DNA of 64,000 nucleotides from an uncultured Pseudomonadota bacterium (lineage in GTDB: Bacteria > Pseudomonadota > Gammaproteobacteria > Burkholderiales > Burkholderiaceae_C). Shown here piece by piece: positions 23,958 to 32,146 of the stretch. The notes beneath the pieces were generated by a model. That model made no database searches and was not told the origin of the DNA. It saw only the letters and a list, made by a program, of their open reading frames with translations. The position numbers and the translations under genes are program-made. The stretch is from positions 124,001 to 188,000 of the forward strand of contig CAMFIB010000001.1 of assembly GCA_945952465.1 (NCBI GenBank). The letters are read 5' to 3'. The first letter of the stretch is position 1. The number at the start of each line of letters is the position of its first letter.

Positions 23958-24560
23958 ATGGACACGATTCAGAAAGCCGAAATCGCCGCCGCCGCCGCCC
24001 GGTTCGTGGTGGAAGACGGGCTGGAATACGGCCCCGCCAAGCGGCAGGCGCTGAAGGCGCTGGGCTTGCCGCCGCGCACCGCGCTGCCCGACAACGAGGC
24101 CGTGGAAGACGAGGTGCGAACCCACATCGCGCTGTTCTGTGCCGACACCCAGCCCGCCGAACTGCTGGCGCTGCGCCGGTTGGCGGTGCTGTGGATGACG
24201 CGGCTGGAGGCCTTTCGCCCGCACCTCGGCGGCGCGGTGTGGCACGGCACGGCCACCCGGCTGTCGGACGTCTATCTGCAACTGTTCTGCGATGACAGCA
24301 AGGACGTCGAGATCGCGTTGATCGACCAGCATGTGGACTACGAGGCACGCACCGTCAGCGGTTTTCGGGGTGAGCCGGTGGAGGCGCTGAGCGTGCACGC
24401 GCCCTGCCGGGAGCTGCAGGAAACGGTGGGGCTGCACCTGATGGTCTACGACTATGATGACCTGCGTGGCGCGCTGCAGCCCGACAGCCGCGGCCGCAGC
24501 CCACGCGGCAACCTCGCCGCGCTGCAGCGTTTGATCGCCGACACCCCGGAGCCCACATGA
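23958..24560 (+). CDS. Conserved hypothetical protein next to tlpA-like gene
   Basis: A 200-residue soluble, mixed alpha/beta protein with no signal peptide or membrane segment. It starts MDTIQKAEIAAAAARFVVEDG; the middle has FRPHLGGAVWHGTATRLSDV and a following LQLFCDDSKDVEIALIDQ stretch, faintly like a nucleotidyltransferase or a metal-dependent fold, but I see no certain catalytic motif. The ATG at 23958 is chosen because the -10 box lies just upstream. Its stop overlaps the thioredoxin-like ATG (ATGA), so the two are co-translated. I do not assign a function. Confidence 0.8.
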   Translation: MDTIQKAEIAAAAARFVVEDGLEYGPAKRQALKALGLPPRTALPDNEAVEDEVRTHIALFCADTQPAELLALRRLAVLWMTRLEAFRPHLGGAVWHGTATRLSDVYLQLFCDDSKDVEIALIDQHVDYEARTVSGFRGEPVEALSVHAPCRELQETVGLHLMVYDYDDLRGALQPDSRGRSPRGNLAALQRLIADTPEPT

Positions 24561-25138
24561 ACTCTCCCCAAACCCCCGCCGAACCGTCGCGCCGCGGCCT
24601 GTTGATCGGCGCTGCCGCAGCCGCCGCGCTGGCCGGGGCTGGCGTGGCGTGGTGGCGCGGGCAGGGCGCCGCGCCGGCGCCCGCCGCCGCTCAGCCAGGC
24701 GCTGCGGCCGCAGACAACAGCGCTTCCGGCGGTTTCTGGGCCCAGACCTTCGACACGCCGGCGGGCCAACCGCTGGCACTGGCCTCGCTGCGTGGCAAGC
24801 CGCTGCTGGTCAACTTCTGGGCGACCTGGTGCCCCCCGTGCATCGAGGAACTTCCGCTAATCGACGCGTTCTTCAAGCAACAAGGCGCCAATGGCATGCA
24901 AGTGATCGGCCTGGCCATTGACCAGCCCAGCGCAGTGCGCAAGTTCCTGGAAAAAATGCCGCTCTCGTTCCCGGTGGCGCTGGCCGGTTTTGGCGGAACG
25001 GAGCTGGTGAAATCGCTGGGCAACGCCACCGGTGCACTGCCATTTTCCATCGTCTACGGCGCCAACGGGGAGCCTGTTCACCGCAAGATGGGCAAGCTTG
25101 ATCGCGCCGACCTCGACGTCTGGGGCGCCGTGCGCTGA
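24557..25138 (+). CDS. TlpA/ResA-like thioredoxin-family protein
   Basis: A 193-residue membrane-anchored or periplasmic thiol-disulfide protein. An N-terminal twin-arginine-like or signal-anchor segment (RRGLLIGAAAAAALAGAGVAWW, about residues 12-33) is followed by an Ala/Pro linker and a thioredoxin fold. The redox motif WCPPC is near residues 94-98, and the cis-proline region is TGALPFSIV near 157. Family members reduce apocytochromes or other envelope thiols. A conserved hypothetical gene lies upstream in the same operon; downstream is accB after 187 bases. Confidence 0.9.
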   Translation: MNSPQTPAEPSRRGLLIGAAAAAALAGAGVAWWRGQGAAPAPAAAQPGAAAADNSASGGFWAQTFDTPAGQPLALASLRGKPLLVNFWATWCPPCIEELPLIDAFFKQQGANGMQVIGLAIDQPSAVRKFLEKMPLSFPVALAGFGGTELVKSLGNATGALPFSIVYGANGEPVHRKMGKLDRADLDVWGAVR

Positions 25139-25158
25139 CCTGGGCGCTTCCGGGGCCG

Positions 25159-25164
25159 CTACAA
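25159..25164 (+). promoter_or_regulatory. -10 box of the accB-accC leader
   Basis: TACAAT lies 161 bases before the accB ATG, implying a 5' leader of about 150 bases that contains an 18-bp palindrome. Confidence 0.4.
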
Positions 25165-25252
25165 TGCGCGGTTCCCGTCACCAGCGGCGGGCGCCGCATC
25201 GGGGCCGATCCTCGGTTCCCAAATCCCTTGCAGGCTGCGGCATCATCGAAAT

Positions 25253-25270
25253 TTCACCAAAATTGGTGAA
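25253..25270. promoter_or_regulatory. 18-bp palindrome in the accB leader
   Basis: TTCACCAA-AA-TTGGTGAA is a perfect 8+2+8 inverted repeat, AT-richer than its surroundings, and 55 bases before accB. It looks like a dimeric repressor operator. The regulator is unknown and no regulator gene is adjacent. Confidence 0.6.
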
Positions 25271-25325
25271 TAATGAGAAGAATTAAAAGCTGTTGGCTGC
25301 AATAGCCGGCTGATGAGGAAACCCG

Positions 25326-25796
25326 ATGGACCTGCGCAAACTCAAGACCCTGATCGACCTCGTGTCGGAATCCAATGTTTCCGAACTGGAAATCACCGAA
25401 GCCGAAGGCAAGGTCCGCATCGTGAAGGGGGGCACGGGTGCCCCGATGGCCTATGCGCCGATGATGCCCCAAGCCATGCCTATGGCCATGCCAGCTGCCT
25501 CGGCTGCGGCAGCCCCCGCAGCGGCCGGCAGCGAGCCGGCCGCGACCCCGGCCGCACCAGCCGGCCACGTGGTGAAGTCGCCGATGGTCGGCACGTTCTA
25601 CCGGGCCGCGAGCCCTGGCGCCAAGCCCTTCGTGGAAGTGGGCACGGCGGTGAAGGAGGGCGACACGATCTGCATCATCGAGGCCATGAAGATCCTCAAC
25701 GAGATCGAGGCCGACAAGACCGGCACCGTCGCCCAGCTGCTGATCGAGGACGGCGAGGCCGTCGAGTTCGGCCAGCCGCTGTTCGTCATCGAGTGA
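25326..25796 (+). CDS. accB: Acetyl-CoA carboxylase biotin carboxyl carrier protein
   Basis: AccB carries biotin between the biotin carboxylase and the carboxyltransferase, for malonyl-CoA and so fatty acid synthesis. The protein has 156 residues: an N-terminal domain ([21 protein letters not shown]), an Ala/Pro/Met linker (about residues 40-80) and the biotinyl domain with the [12 protein letters not shown] motif (biotinylated lysine in EAMK near residue 122). It forms an operon with accC (45 bases apart). Confidence 0.98.
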   Translation: MDLRKLKTLIDLVSESNVSELEITEAEGKVRIVKGGTGAPMAYAPMMPQAMPMAMPAASAAAAPAAAGSEPAATPAAPAGHVVKSPMVGTFYRAASPGAKPFVEVGTAVKEGDTICIIEAMKILNEIEADKTGTVAQLLIEDGEAVEFGQPLFVIE

Positions 25797-25841
25797 TGGG
25801 CGCCACCCGAGACCGCCCGGCTTTCCATCGGGCCGACTGAC

Positions 25842-27191
25842 ATGTTCAAGAAAATCCTGATCGCCAACCGCGGCGAAATCGCTCTGCGCATCCAGCGCGC
25901 CTGCCGCGAACTGGGCGTCAAGGCGGTGATGGTCTATTCCGAGGCCGACCGCGAAGCCAAATACATCAAGCTGGCCGACGAGGCCGTCTGCATCGGCCCG
26001 GCGCCGTCGCTGCAGAGTTACCTCAACATGCCGGCCATCATTTCGGCCGCCGAGGTGACCGATGCCGAAGCCATTCACCCCGGCTACGGCTTCCTGAGCG
26101 AGAACGCCGGCTTTGCCGAACGGGTGGAGAAAAGCGGCTTCCAGTTCATCGGCCCGACGCCGGAGTCCATTCGCATCATGGGCGACAAGGTCTCGGCCAA
26201 GCAGACCATGATCAAGGCGGGCGTGCCCTGCGTGCCCGGCTCCGAAGGCGCGCTGCCGGAGGACCCGGTGCAGATCCGCCGCATCGCCAAGTCCATCGGC
26301 TACCCGGTCATCATCAAGGCCGCTGGCGGCGGCGGCGGCCGCGGTATGCGGGTGGTGCACACCGAGGCGGCGCTGATCCATGCGGTGCAGACCACCAAGG
26401 CGGAGGCTGGCGCGGCCTTCGGCAATCCCGAGGTCTACATGGAGAAGTTTCTCCAGAACCCGCGCCACATCGAGATCCAGGTGCTGGCCGACCAGCACAA
26501 GAACGCGGTCTGGCTGGGCGAGCGCGACTGCTCGATGCAGCGGCGCCATCAGAAGGTCATCGAGGAAGCGCCGGCACCGGGCATCGCGCGCAAATTGATC
26601 GAACGCATCGGTGACCGCTGCGCCGCCGCTTGCAAGAAGATCGGCTACCGCGGCGCGGGCACCTTCGAATTCCTGTATGAAGACGGCGAGTTCTACTTCA
26701 TCGAAATGAACACCCGCGTGCAGGTGGAGCACCCGGTGACGGAGCTGATCACCGGCGTGGACATCGTGAAGACCCAGATCATGGTGGCGGCGGGCGAAAA
26801 ACTGCCTTTCCTGCAGCGCGACATCGGCATCCGGGGCCACGCCATCGAATGCCGCGTGAACGCTGAAGACCCGTACAAATTCACGCCGTCGCCTGGCCGC
26901 ATCACGATGTGGCATCCGCCCGGCGGCCCCGGTGTGCGCGTCGATTCGCACGCCTACACCAACTACTTCGTGCCGCCGAACTACGACTCCATGATCGGCA
27001 AGATCATCGTCCACGGCGACACCCGCGAGCAGGCGCTGGCCCGCATGCGCACCGCGCTGGCCGAAACCGTCATCGAAGGCATCAGCACCAACGTTCCGCT
27101 GCATCGTGAACTGATGGTCGACGCCAAGTTCATGGACGGTGGCACCAACATCCACTACCTCGAGCACTGGCTGGAGCAGCGCGCACGCTGA
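25842..27191 (+). CDS. accC: Acetyl-CoA carboxylase biotin carboxylase
   Basis: AccC carboxylates biotin on AccB using ATP and bicarbonate. The protein has 449 residues, the standard length. It starts [17 protein letters not shown]; the ATP-grasp glycine-rich loop [12 protein letters not shown] is near residues 159-170, and the [16 protein letters not shown] catalytic block near 286-301. It is followed by a family-2 repeat before prmA. Confidence 0.98.
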   Translation: MFKKILIANRGEIALRIQRACRELGVKAVMVYSEADREAKYIKLADEAVCIGPAPSLQSYLNMPAIISAAEVTDAEAIHPGYGFLSENAGFAERVEKSGFQFIGPTPESIRIMGDKVSAKQTMIKAGVPCVPGSEGALPEDPVQIRRIAKSIGYPVIIKAAGGGGGRGMRVVHTEAALIHAVQTTKAEAGAAFGNPEVYMEKFLQNPRHIEIQVLADQHKNAVWLGERDCSMQRRHQKVIEEAPAPGIARKLIERIGDRCAAACKKIGYRGAGTFEFLYEDGEFYFIEMNTRVQVEHPVTELITGVDIVKTQIMVAAGEKLPFLQRDIGIRGHAIECRVNAEDPYKFTPSPGRITMWHPPGGPGVRVDSHAYTNYFVPPNYDSMIGKIIVHGDTREQALARMRTALAETVIEGISTNVPLHRELMVDAKFMDGGTNIHYLEHWLEQRAR

Positions 27192-27200
27192 TGCAGACCG

Positions 27201-27277
27201 CCACGCTACCCGCTGAGTGTGGTTCGCTGCCCCCCGAGGGCGCGGTTGCGCCTTCGGGGCGGCCGGGCGGCGAAACG
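27201..27277 (+). repeat. Dispersed repeat family 2, accC-prmA copy
   Basis: Begins CCACGCTACCCGCTG, contains GCTGCCCCCCGAGGG and GCGCCTTCGGGGCGGCC, and ends GGCGAAAC. It occupies most of the 108-base accC-prmA gap and aligns with copies at 23272-23364 and 63465-63548. Confidence 0.8.
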
Positions 27278-27299
27278 TCGGCGACGCCGGGGTACAGCC

Positions 27300-28187
27300 A
27301 TGCATGAACTCAGCCTGCTCTGCCCGCAGGACCAGGTCGAGACGCTGAGCGATGCGCTGGAGGCACTCGACGCGCTTTCCGTCAGTGTGGAAGACGCCGA
27401 CGCCCAGACCGAGGCCGAGCAGGCGCTGTTCGGCGAACCCGGCATGCCGCCGCCGGCCGATGGCTGGCAACGTTCGCGGCTGCGCGCGCTGTTCGCCGAC
27501 GAAGCCGGCGCCCGCGAGGCCGCCGCGCTGCTGCAGGCGCAGGACTTTTTCGACGGCTGCCGGCTGGTGGGCGTCACCGCCGTGCCCGACGAAGACTGGG
27601 TGCGGCTCACGCAGTCGCAGTTCGCGCCGGTCGAGATCACGCCCGAATTCTGGATCGTGCCCACCTGGCACGAACCGCCGGCGCAGGCCAGGCAGGTGAT
27701 CCGGCTCGACCCCGGCCTCGCCTTCGGCACCGGCACCCACCCCACCACCCGTATGTGCCTGCGCTGGATCGCGCGGCAGCCGGCGGGCCGCTTCAGCCGC
27801 GTACTGGATTACGGCTGCGGTTCCGGCATCCTCGCCATAGGCGCTGGCCTGCATGGCGCGACCGACATCGACGCGGTCGACATCGACCCCGCCGCCGTCG
27901 AGCAGACCCGGGCCAACGCCGAGGCCAACCGCGTCGTGCTGAGAGCCGGCCTGCCCGACGCCGCCACAGGCCGCTACCCCACGGTGCTGGCCAACATCCT
28001 CGCCACGCCGCTCAAGTTGCTGGCGCCGTTGCTGTGCGCGCACGTTGCGCCCGGCGGCTCGCTGGTGCTGGCCGGCATTCTCGAACGCCAGGCCGACGAG
28101 CTGAAGGACGCCTACGCGCCGCATGCCGCGCTCGAGGTCAGCGACAGCGAGGACGGCTGGATTTTGATGACCGCGACGGTACACTGA
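27300..28187 (+). CDS. prmA: Ribosomal protein L11 methyltransferase
   Basis: PrmA trimethylates ribosomal protein L11 using S-adenosylmethionine. The protein has 295 residues. The N-terminal substrate-recruitment domain is followed by the SAM-binding motif DYGCGSGILAIGA near residues 170-182, preceded by GLAFGTGTHPTT near 140-151, and VLANILATPL near 230. The ATG at 27300 is chosen because longer starts run into the repeat. It follows accC, a common arrangement in proteobacteria. Confidence 0.96.
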   Translation: MHELSLLCPQDQVETLSDALEALDALSVSVEDADAQTEAEQALFGEPGMPPPADGWQRSRLRALFADEAGAREAAALLQAQDFFDGCRLVGVTAVPDEDWVRLTQSQFAPVEITPEFWIVPTWHEPPAQARQVIRLDPGLAFGTGTHPTTRMCLRWIARQPAGRFSRVLDYGCGSGILAIGAGLHGATDIDAVDIDPAAVEQTRANAEANRVVLRAGLPDAATGRYPTVLANILATPLKLLAPLLCAHVAPGGSLVLAGILERQADELKDAYAPHAALEVSDSEDGWILMTATVH

Positions 28188-28212
28188 AGCCGGCCCCGTT
28201 TCACCGCGCCGC

Positions 28213-29169
28213 ATGAGCCTGACCACCAGTTGCCCCGCCTGCGGCACCCTGTTCAGGGTGGTGCCCGACCAGTTGCGGATTTCCGACGGCTGGGTGCGCT
28301 GTGGCAAATGCGCCGGTGTCTTCGACGCTCAGGCGCAGATGCAAGGCATGTCCGCGCCCGCGGCACCGGACGAAGCGCAAGCCCCATCCACCGTCGCTCC
28401 CACCGATCCCCCGCCGCCTGCTGAGGCCGAACTGCCGCTGGCCGAGCGCCTCGCCGTGATGGCGGCCGAGATCGCACAGGAAACCGCCGACGCCGAAGCC
28501 GAAGAGGCCGAGCGGGCCCGTCGGCGGGCGTCATTCAAAACCCTCGCGGCCGAAGAAGTGGTGCCCCCGAGCACGGCGGTGCGATCCAGGGCCGGGAAGC
28601 CCCGCGACCCCGCGACCCGCCACCCCGAGATGAGCACGCCGGCGTCGGCGCCGGCCTTCGTCCAGCAGGCGGAACGCCGCGCGTTCTGGCGCCAAGGCTG
28701 GGTGGTGGCCGGCTTGCGGTTGGTGTGTCTGCTGCTGCTGGCCGCACTGGGCTGGCAGGCGGTGGTGCATGAACGGGACCGGCTGGCCGCGATGTGGCCC
28801 GGCCTGCAGCCCGTGTTGGCGACCCTGTGCAGGCCGCGGAACTGCGCGATCGCGCCCTTGCGGCGGATTGACGAGGTCGTCATCGACAGCTCCAACTTCA
28901 CCCGGCTGCAGGTGGCCGATTTCAGGCTGGCCGTGGTGCTGAAAAGCACCGCCGCTCTCCCGTTGGCGGTGCCGGCCATCGAGGTCACGCTGACCGATGC
29001 GCGCGGCGAGCCGGTGGTCCGTCGCGTGATCGCGGCCGATGTGCTGTCGCCAGGCAGCGCGGTGCTGCAAGCCGGAGGGGAGCTGCCCCGCACGCTGGCG
29101 CTGACGTTGATCGACGAGGCCCAGGGCAGCCGCGTCACCGGTTACCGCGTACTGGCCTTTTACCCGTGA
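28213..29169 (+). CDS. Zinc-ribbon DUF3426 membrane protein
   Basis: A 318-residue protein: an N-terminal zinc ribbon with CPACGTLF and CGKC (residues 7-37), an Ala/Pro/Glu-rich linker, a transmembrane helix (LRLVCLLLLAALGWQAVV near residues 169-186), and a DUF3426 domain that is probably periplasmic. Members of this family commonly lie between prmA and a kinase-like gene in betaproteobacteria, as here. The role is unknown; the MJ0042-type zinc ribbon suggests metal or nucleic-acid contact. Confidence 0.9.
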   Translation: MSLTTSCPACGTLFRVVPDQLRISDGWVRCGKCAGVFDAQAQMQGMSAPAAPDEAQAPSTVAPTDPPPPAEAELPLAERLAVMAAEIAQETADAEAEEAERARRRASFKTLAAEEVVPPSTAVRSRAGKPRDPATRHPEMSTPASAPAFVQQAERRAFWRQGWVVAGLRLVCLLLLAALGWQAVVHERDRLAAMWPGLQPVLATLCRPRNCAIAPLRRIDEVVIDSSNFTRLQVADFRLAVVLKSTAALPLAVPAIEVTLTDARGEPVVRRVIAADVLSPGSAVLQAGGELPRTLALTLIDEAQGSRVTGYRVLAFYP

Positions 29170-29179
29170 GGGCTGGGTC

Positions 29180-30097
29180 ATGGCGGCGCTGATCGGCGGG
29201 TCGCTGGCGTATGACGTCGTCATGCGTTTCGACGGGCGGTTTCACGAGCAACTGCTGCCGGGTGAGTTGCATCGGCTCAACGTGTCGTTCCAGGCGCGCA
29301 CGATGCGCCGCGAATTCGGTGGCTGCGCCGGCAACATCGCCTACGGTTTGCGGCTGCTCGGTGGTGAGCCCATTCCCGTGGCTTCGCTCGGCGGTGACGG
29401 CCGCCCCTACCGCGACCGCCTCGTGGCACTTGGCATTCCCACGCGGTTGGTGCGCGACGTGCCCGATGCCTTGACGGCTCAGGCCATGGTCCTGACCGAC
29501 GCCGAAAACAACCAGATCACCGCCTTCCATCCTGGAGCAATGGCCCTCGCAGCCGATCTTCCGTTCGACATCGGCAAGGAAGTTCGCATCGCCAGCCTCT
29601 CCCCCGACGAGCGGAACACCACGCTGCGGCACGCTGCCCTGCTGCGGGCTGCAGGCATTCCCTATCTGTTCGATCCTGGCCAGGCGCTGCCGATGTTCGA
29701 CCCCGACGAGCTTCGCATGTTGATCGACGGTGCCGGCTGGATAGCGGTCAACGAGTACGAGGGCTTGCTGCTGGCCGAGCGCCTGGGCGAGGATGTGGGC
29801 GCGCTGTCGCGCCGGGTGGCGGGCCTGGTGCTCACCCTGGGCGCTTTGGGGTGCCAGGTGTGGCAGGACGGCGATTGCACGGCCGTGCCGGGCGAAGTAC
29901 CGGCTGCAGTCGTCGATCCCACGGGCTGCGGCGATGCGTTCAGGGCCGCCGTGCTGTTCGGTCTGGAGCGGGGCTGGCCGTTGATGCGCTGCGCCCGACT
30001 GGGCAACCGGATGGGGGCACTCAAGGTGGCCAGCGCCGGCGCTCAGAACTATCTGCTCAACGAAGCGGTGCCGTCTTTCGTCAGCGACGGAGCGTGA
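29180..30097 (+). CDS. PfkB-family carbohydrate/nucleoside kinase
   Basis: A 305-residue ribokinase-fold kinase. The N-terminal GGCAGNIAYGLRLLGG (residues 48-63) is the PfkB signature 1, and the C-terminal block DPTGCGDAFRAAVLFGL near 250-266 contains the catalytic aspartate and anion hole (usual DTTGAGD, here Pro and Cys variants). Adenosine-kinase-like proteins of this length are frequent next to DUF3426 genes in this family of bacteria. The substrate cannot be told from sequence. Confidence 0.9.
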   Translation: MAALIGGSLAYDVVMRFDGRFHEQLLPGELHRLNVSFQARTMRREFGGCAGNIAYGLRLLGGEPIPVASLGGDGRPYRDRLVALGIPTRLVRDVPDALTAQAMVLTDAENNQITAFHPGAMALAADLPFDIGKEVRIASLSPDERNTTLRHAALLRAAGIPYLFDPGQALPMFDPDELRMLIDGAGWIAVNEYEGLLLAERLGEDVGALSRRVAGLVLTLGALGCQVWQDGDCTAVPGEVPAAVVDPTGCGDAFRAAVLFGLERGWPLMRCARLGNRMGALKVASAGAQNYLLNEAVPSFVSDGA

Positions 30098-30111
30098 ACA
30101 GAGCCGGCAAT

Positions 30112-30141
30112 AAAAAAGCCCGGTGCCGCGCACCGGGCTTT
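30112..30141. terminator. Terminator between the kinase gene and the H1-like gene
   Basis: An 11-bp stem (30116-30126 with 30130-30140) closes a 3-base loop. An A-run (30112-30117) precedes it, giving six U residues on the minus strand, so it mainly ends the H1-like transcript; on the plus strand only TTT follows. Confidence 0.85.
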
Positions 30142-30160
30142 GAGCCAAACAGATGTGAGC

Positions 30161-30655
<495 letters not shown>

Positions 30656-30757
30656 TGTGTTCTCCTTGATCAAGTTACAAAGAGCACCGGTGCCTGTTGG
30701 AGGAGCACCGAGTGATTCATGGCGTTGGGGCCGGCCCCAGCGCCATAAACACGGGAA

Positions 30758-30800
30758 CATGCCCCCAGGCCGCGCTCTGGGGCGCGGTCTTGCGGGCATG
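30758..30800 (-). terminator. Compound hairpin downstream of nrdB
   Basis: CATGCCC (30758-30764) pairs with GGGCATG (30794-30800), and an inner CCGCGC/GCGCGG stem (30770-30775 with 30782-30787) lies inside. It is 27 bases after the nrdB stop on the minus strand and has no U-tract. A second near-palindrome, TGGCGTTGGGGCC and its wobble complement, lies at 30719-30744. Confidence 0.45.
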
Positions 30801-30826
30801 CGATTCGGGTTGTCATGCGGTTCGTT

Positions 30827-32026
30827 TCAGTCCCAGGACAGCGCGCCGCCCGACTGGTACTCGATGACGCGGGTCTCGAAGAAGTTGCGTTCCTTCTTCA
30901 GGTCGATCATCTCGCTCATCCAGGGGAACGGGTTTTCTTCGTTCGGGAACAGAGGTTCAAGGCCGATCTGCGTTGCGCGGCGGTTGGCGATGTAGCGCAG
31001 GTAACCCTTGAACATCGACGCGTTGAGGCCCAGCACGCCGCGCGGCATGGTGTCTTCGGCGTAGCGGTATTCGAGCTCGACGGCCTTCAGGAACAGAGCC
31101 TTGATCTCGGCCTTGAACTCGGCCGTCCACAGGTGCGGGTTCTCGAGCTTGAGCTGGTTGATCAGGTCGATGCCGAAGTTGCAGTGCATGGACTCGTCGC
31201 GCAGGATGTACTGGTACTGCTCGGCGGCACCGGTCATCTTGTTCTGCCGGCCGAGCGCCAGGATCTGCGTGAAGCCTACGTAGAAGAACAGGCCTTCCAT
31301 CAGGCAGGCGAAGACGATCAGGCTCTTCAGCAGCGTCTGGTCGTTCTCTGGCGTGCCGGTGTTGAAGTTGGGGTCCATGATCGCGCCGATGAAGGGGATC
31401 AGGAACTCGTCCTTCTCGCGGATGGAGGCGACTTCGTTGTAGGCGTTGAAGATCTCGGATTCGTCCAGGCCCAGCGACTCCACGATGTACTGGTAGGCGT
31501 GGGTGTGGATCGCTTCCTCGAAGGCCTGGCGCAGCAGGAACTGCCGGCATTCGGGCGCCGTGATGTGGCGGTAGGTGCCCAGCACGATGTTGTTGGCGGC
31601 CAGCGAATCGGCGGTCACGAAGAAGCCGAGGTTGCGCTTGATGATGCGGCGCTCATCTTCGCTCAGGCCGTTCGGGTCCTTCCACAACGCGATGTCGCGC
31701 GTCATGTTCACTTCCTGCGGCATCCAGTGGTTGGCGCAGGTGGCGAGGTATTTTTCCCAGGCCCACTTGTACTTGAACGGCACCAACTGGTTGACGTCGG
31801 TCTGGCCGTTGATGATGCGCTTGTCGGCGGCGCGCACGCGGCGTGCGCTTGCGTCCTTCGGTGCGGCGGCGACGGGTTGAGGCGCTGCGTCGTTCAGCGA
31901 GGGAGAGCGAACGGGCTGCAGCGCGGCTGCAGCGGGAGACACGGAGGCCGTCGGCGGTTCGGGCATGTAGCCGCCGGCGCGTGCGGAATGCGGTGTGGGC
32001 TTGACTTCGTCGTCCCAGGTCAGCAT
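30827..32026 (-). CDS. nrdB: Ribonucleotide reductase class I small subunit
   Basis: NrdB houses the metal cofactor that generates the radical for deoxyribonucleotide synthesis. The protein has 399 residues, with an N-terminal extension of about 65 low-complexity residues. Iron ligands and radical site: D140 in TADS, E171 and H174 in EAIH, and a tyrosine at Y178 in the position of the E. coli radical Tyr122. The Tyr and the Asp ligand argue for class Ia rather than the chlamydial class Ic, though the surrounding residues ([17 protein letters not shown]) resemble that group. It follows nrdA after a gap with hairpins. Confidence 0.95.
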   Translation of the reverse strand: MLTWDDEVKPTPHSARAGGYMPEPPTASVSPAAAALQPVRSPSLNDAAPQPVAAAPKDASARRVRAADKRIINGQTDVNQLVPFKYKWAWEKYLATCANHWMPQEVNMTRDIALWKDPNGLSEDERRIIKRNLGFFVTADSLAANNIVLGTYRHITAPECRQFLLRQAFEEAIHTHAYQYIVESLGLDESEIFNAYNEVASIREKDEFLIPFIGAIMDPNFNTGTPENDQTLLKSLIVFACLMEGLFFYVGFTQILALGRQNKMTGAAEQYQYILRDESMHCNFGIDLINQLKLENPHLWTAEFKAEIKALFLKAVELEYRYAEDTMPRGVLGLNASMFKGYLRYIANRRATQIGLEPLFPNEENPFPWMSEMIDLKKERNFFETRVIEYQSGGALSWD

Positions 32027-32082
32027 AGAAATTCCATTTCCCGAATTATCGGAGCAGTGATGTGAAATGAAAAGCGTTGAAA

Positions 32083-32145
32083 CGCCTCTCGATGTGCTTT
32101 GTTGCTCGTGTGCATCGAGAGGCGCGCATGGATTCGTATCGAATC
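32083..32145 (-). other. Hairpins in the nrdA-nrdB gap
   Basis: A perfect 12-bp stem (CGCCTCTCGATG at 32083-32094 with 32113-32124) closes an 18-base loop. A second perfect inverted repeat, GATTCG-TAT-CGAATC (32131-32145), lies next to the nrdA stop. Together they could attenuate read-through or set mRNA stability and so the nrdA:nrdB ratio. No U-tract follows. Confidence 0.5.
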
Positions 32146-32146
32146 G

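Noticed and set aside
25254-28307. A 1017-codon open frame antisense to accB-accC-prmA
   Set aside because: Its translation is low-complexity, rich in Arg, Gly, His and Ala, with no recognisable domain, and it lies opposite three well-supported genes. High-GC DNA makes long spurious antisense frames.
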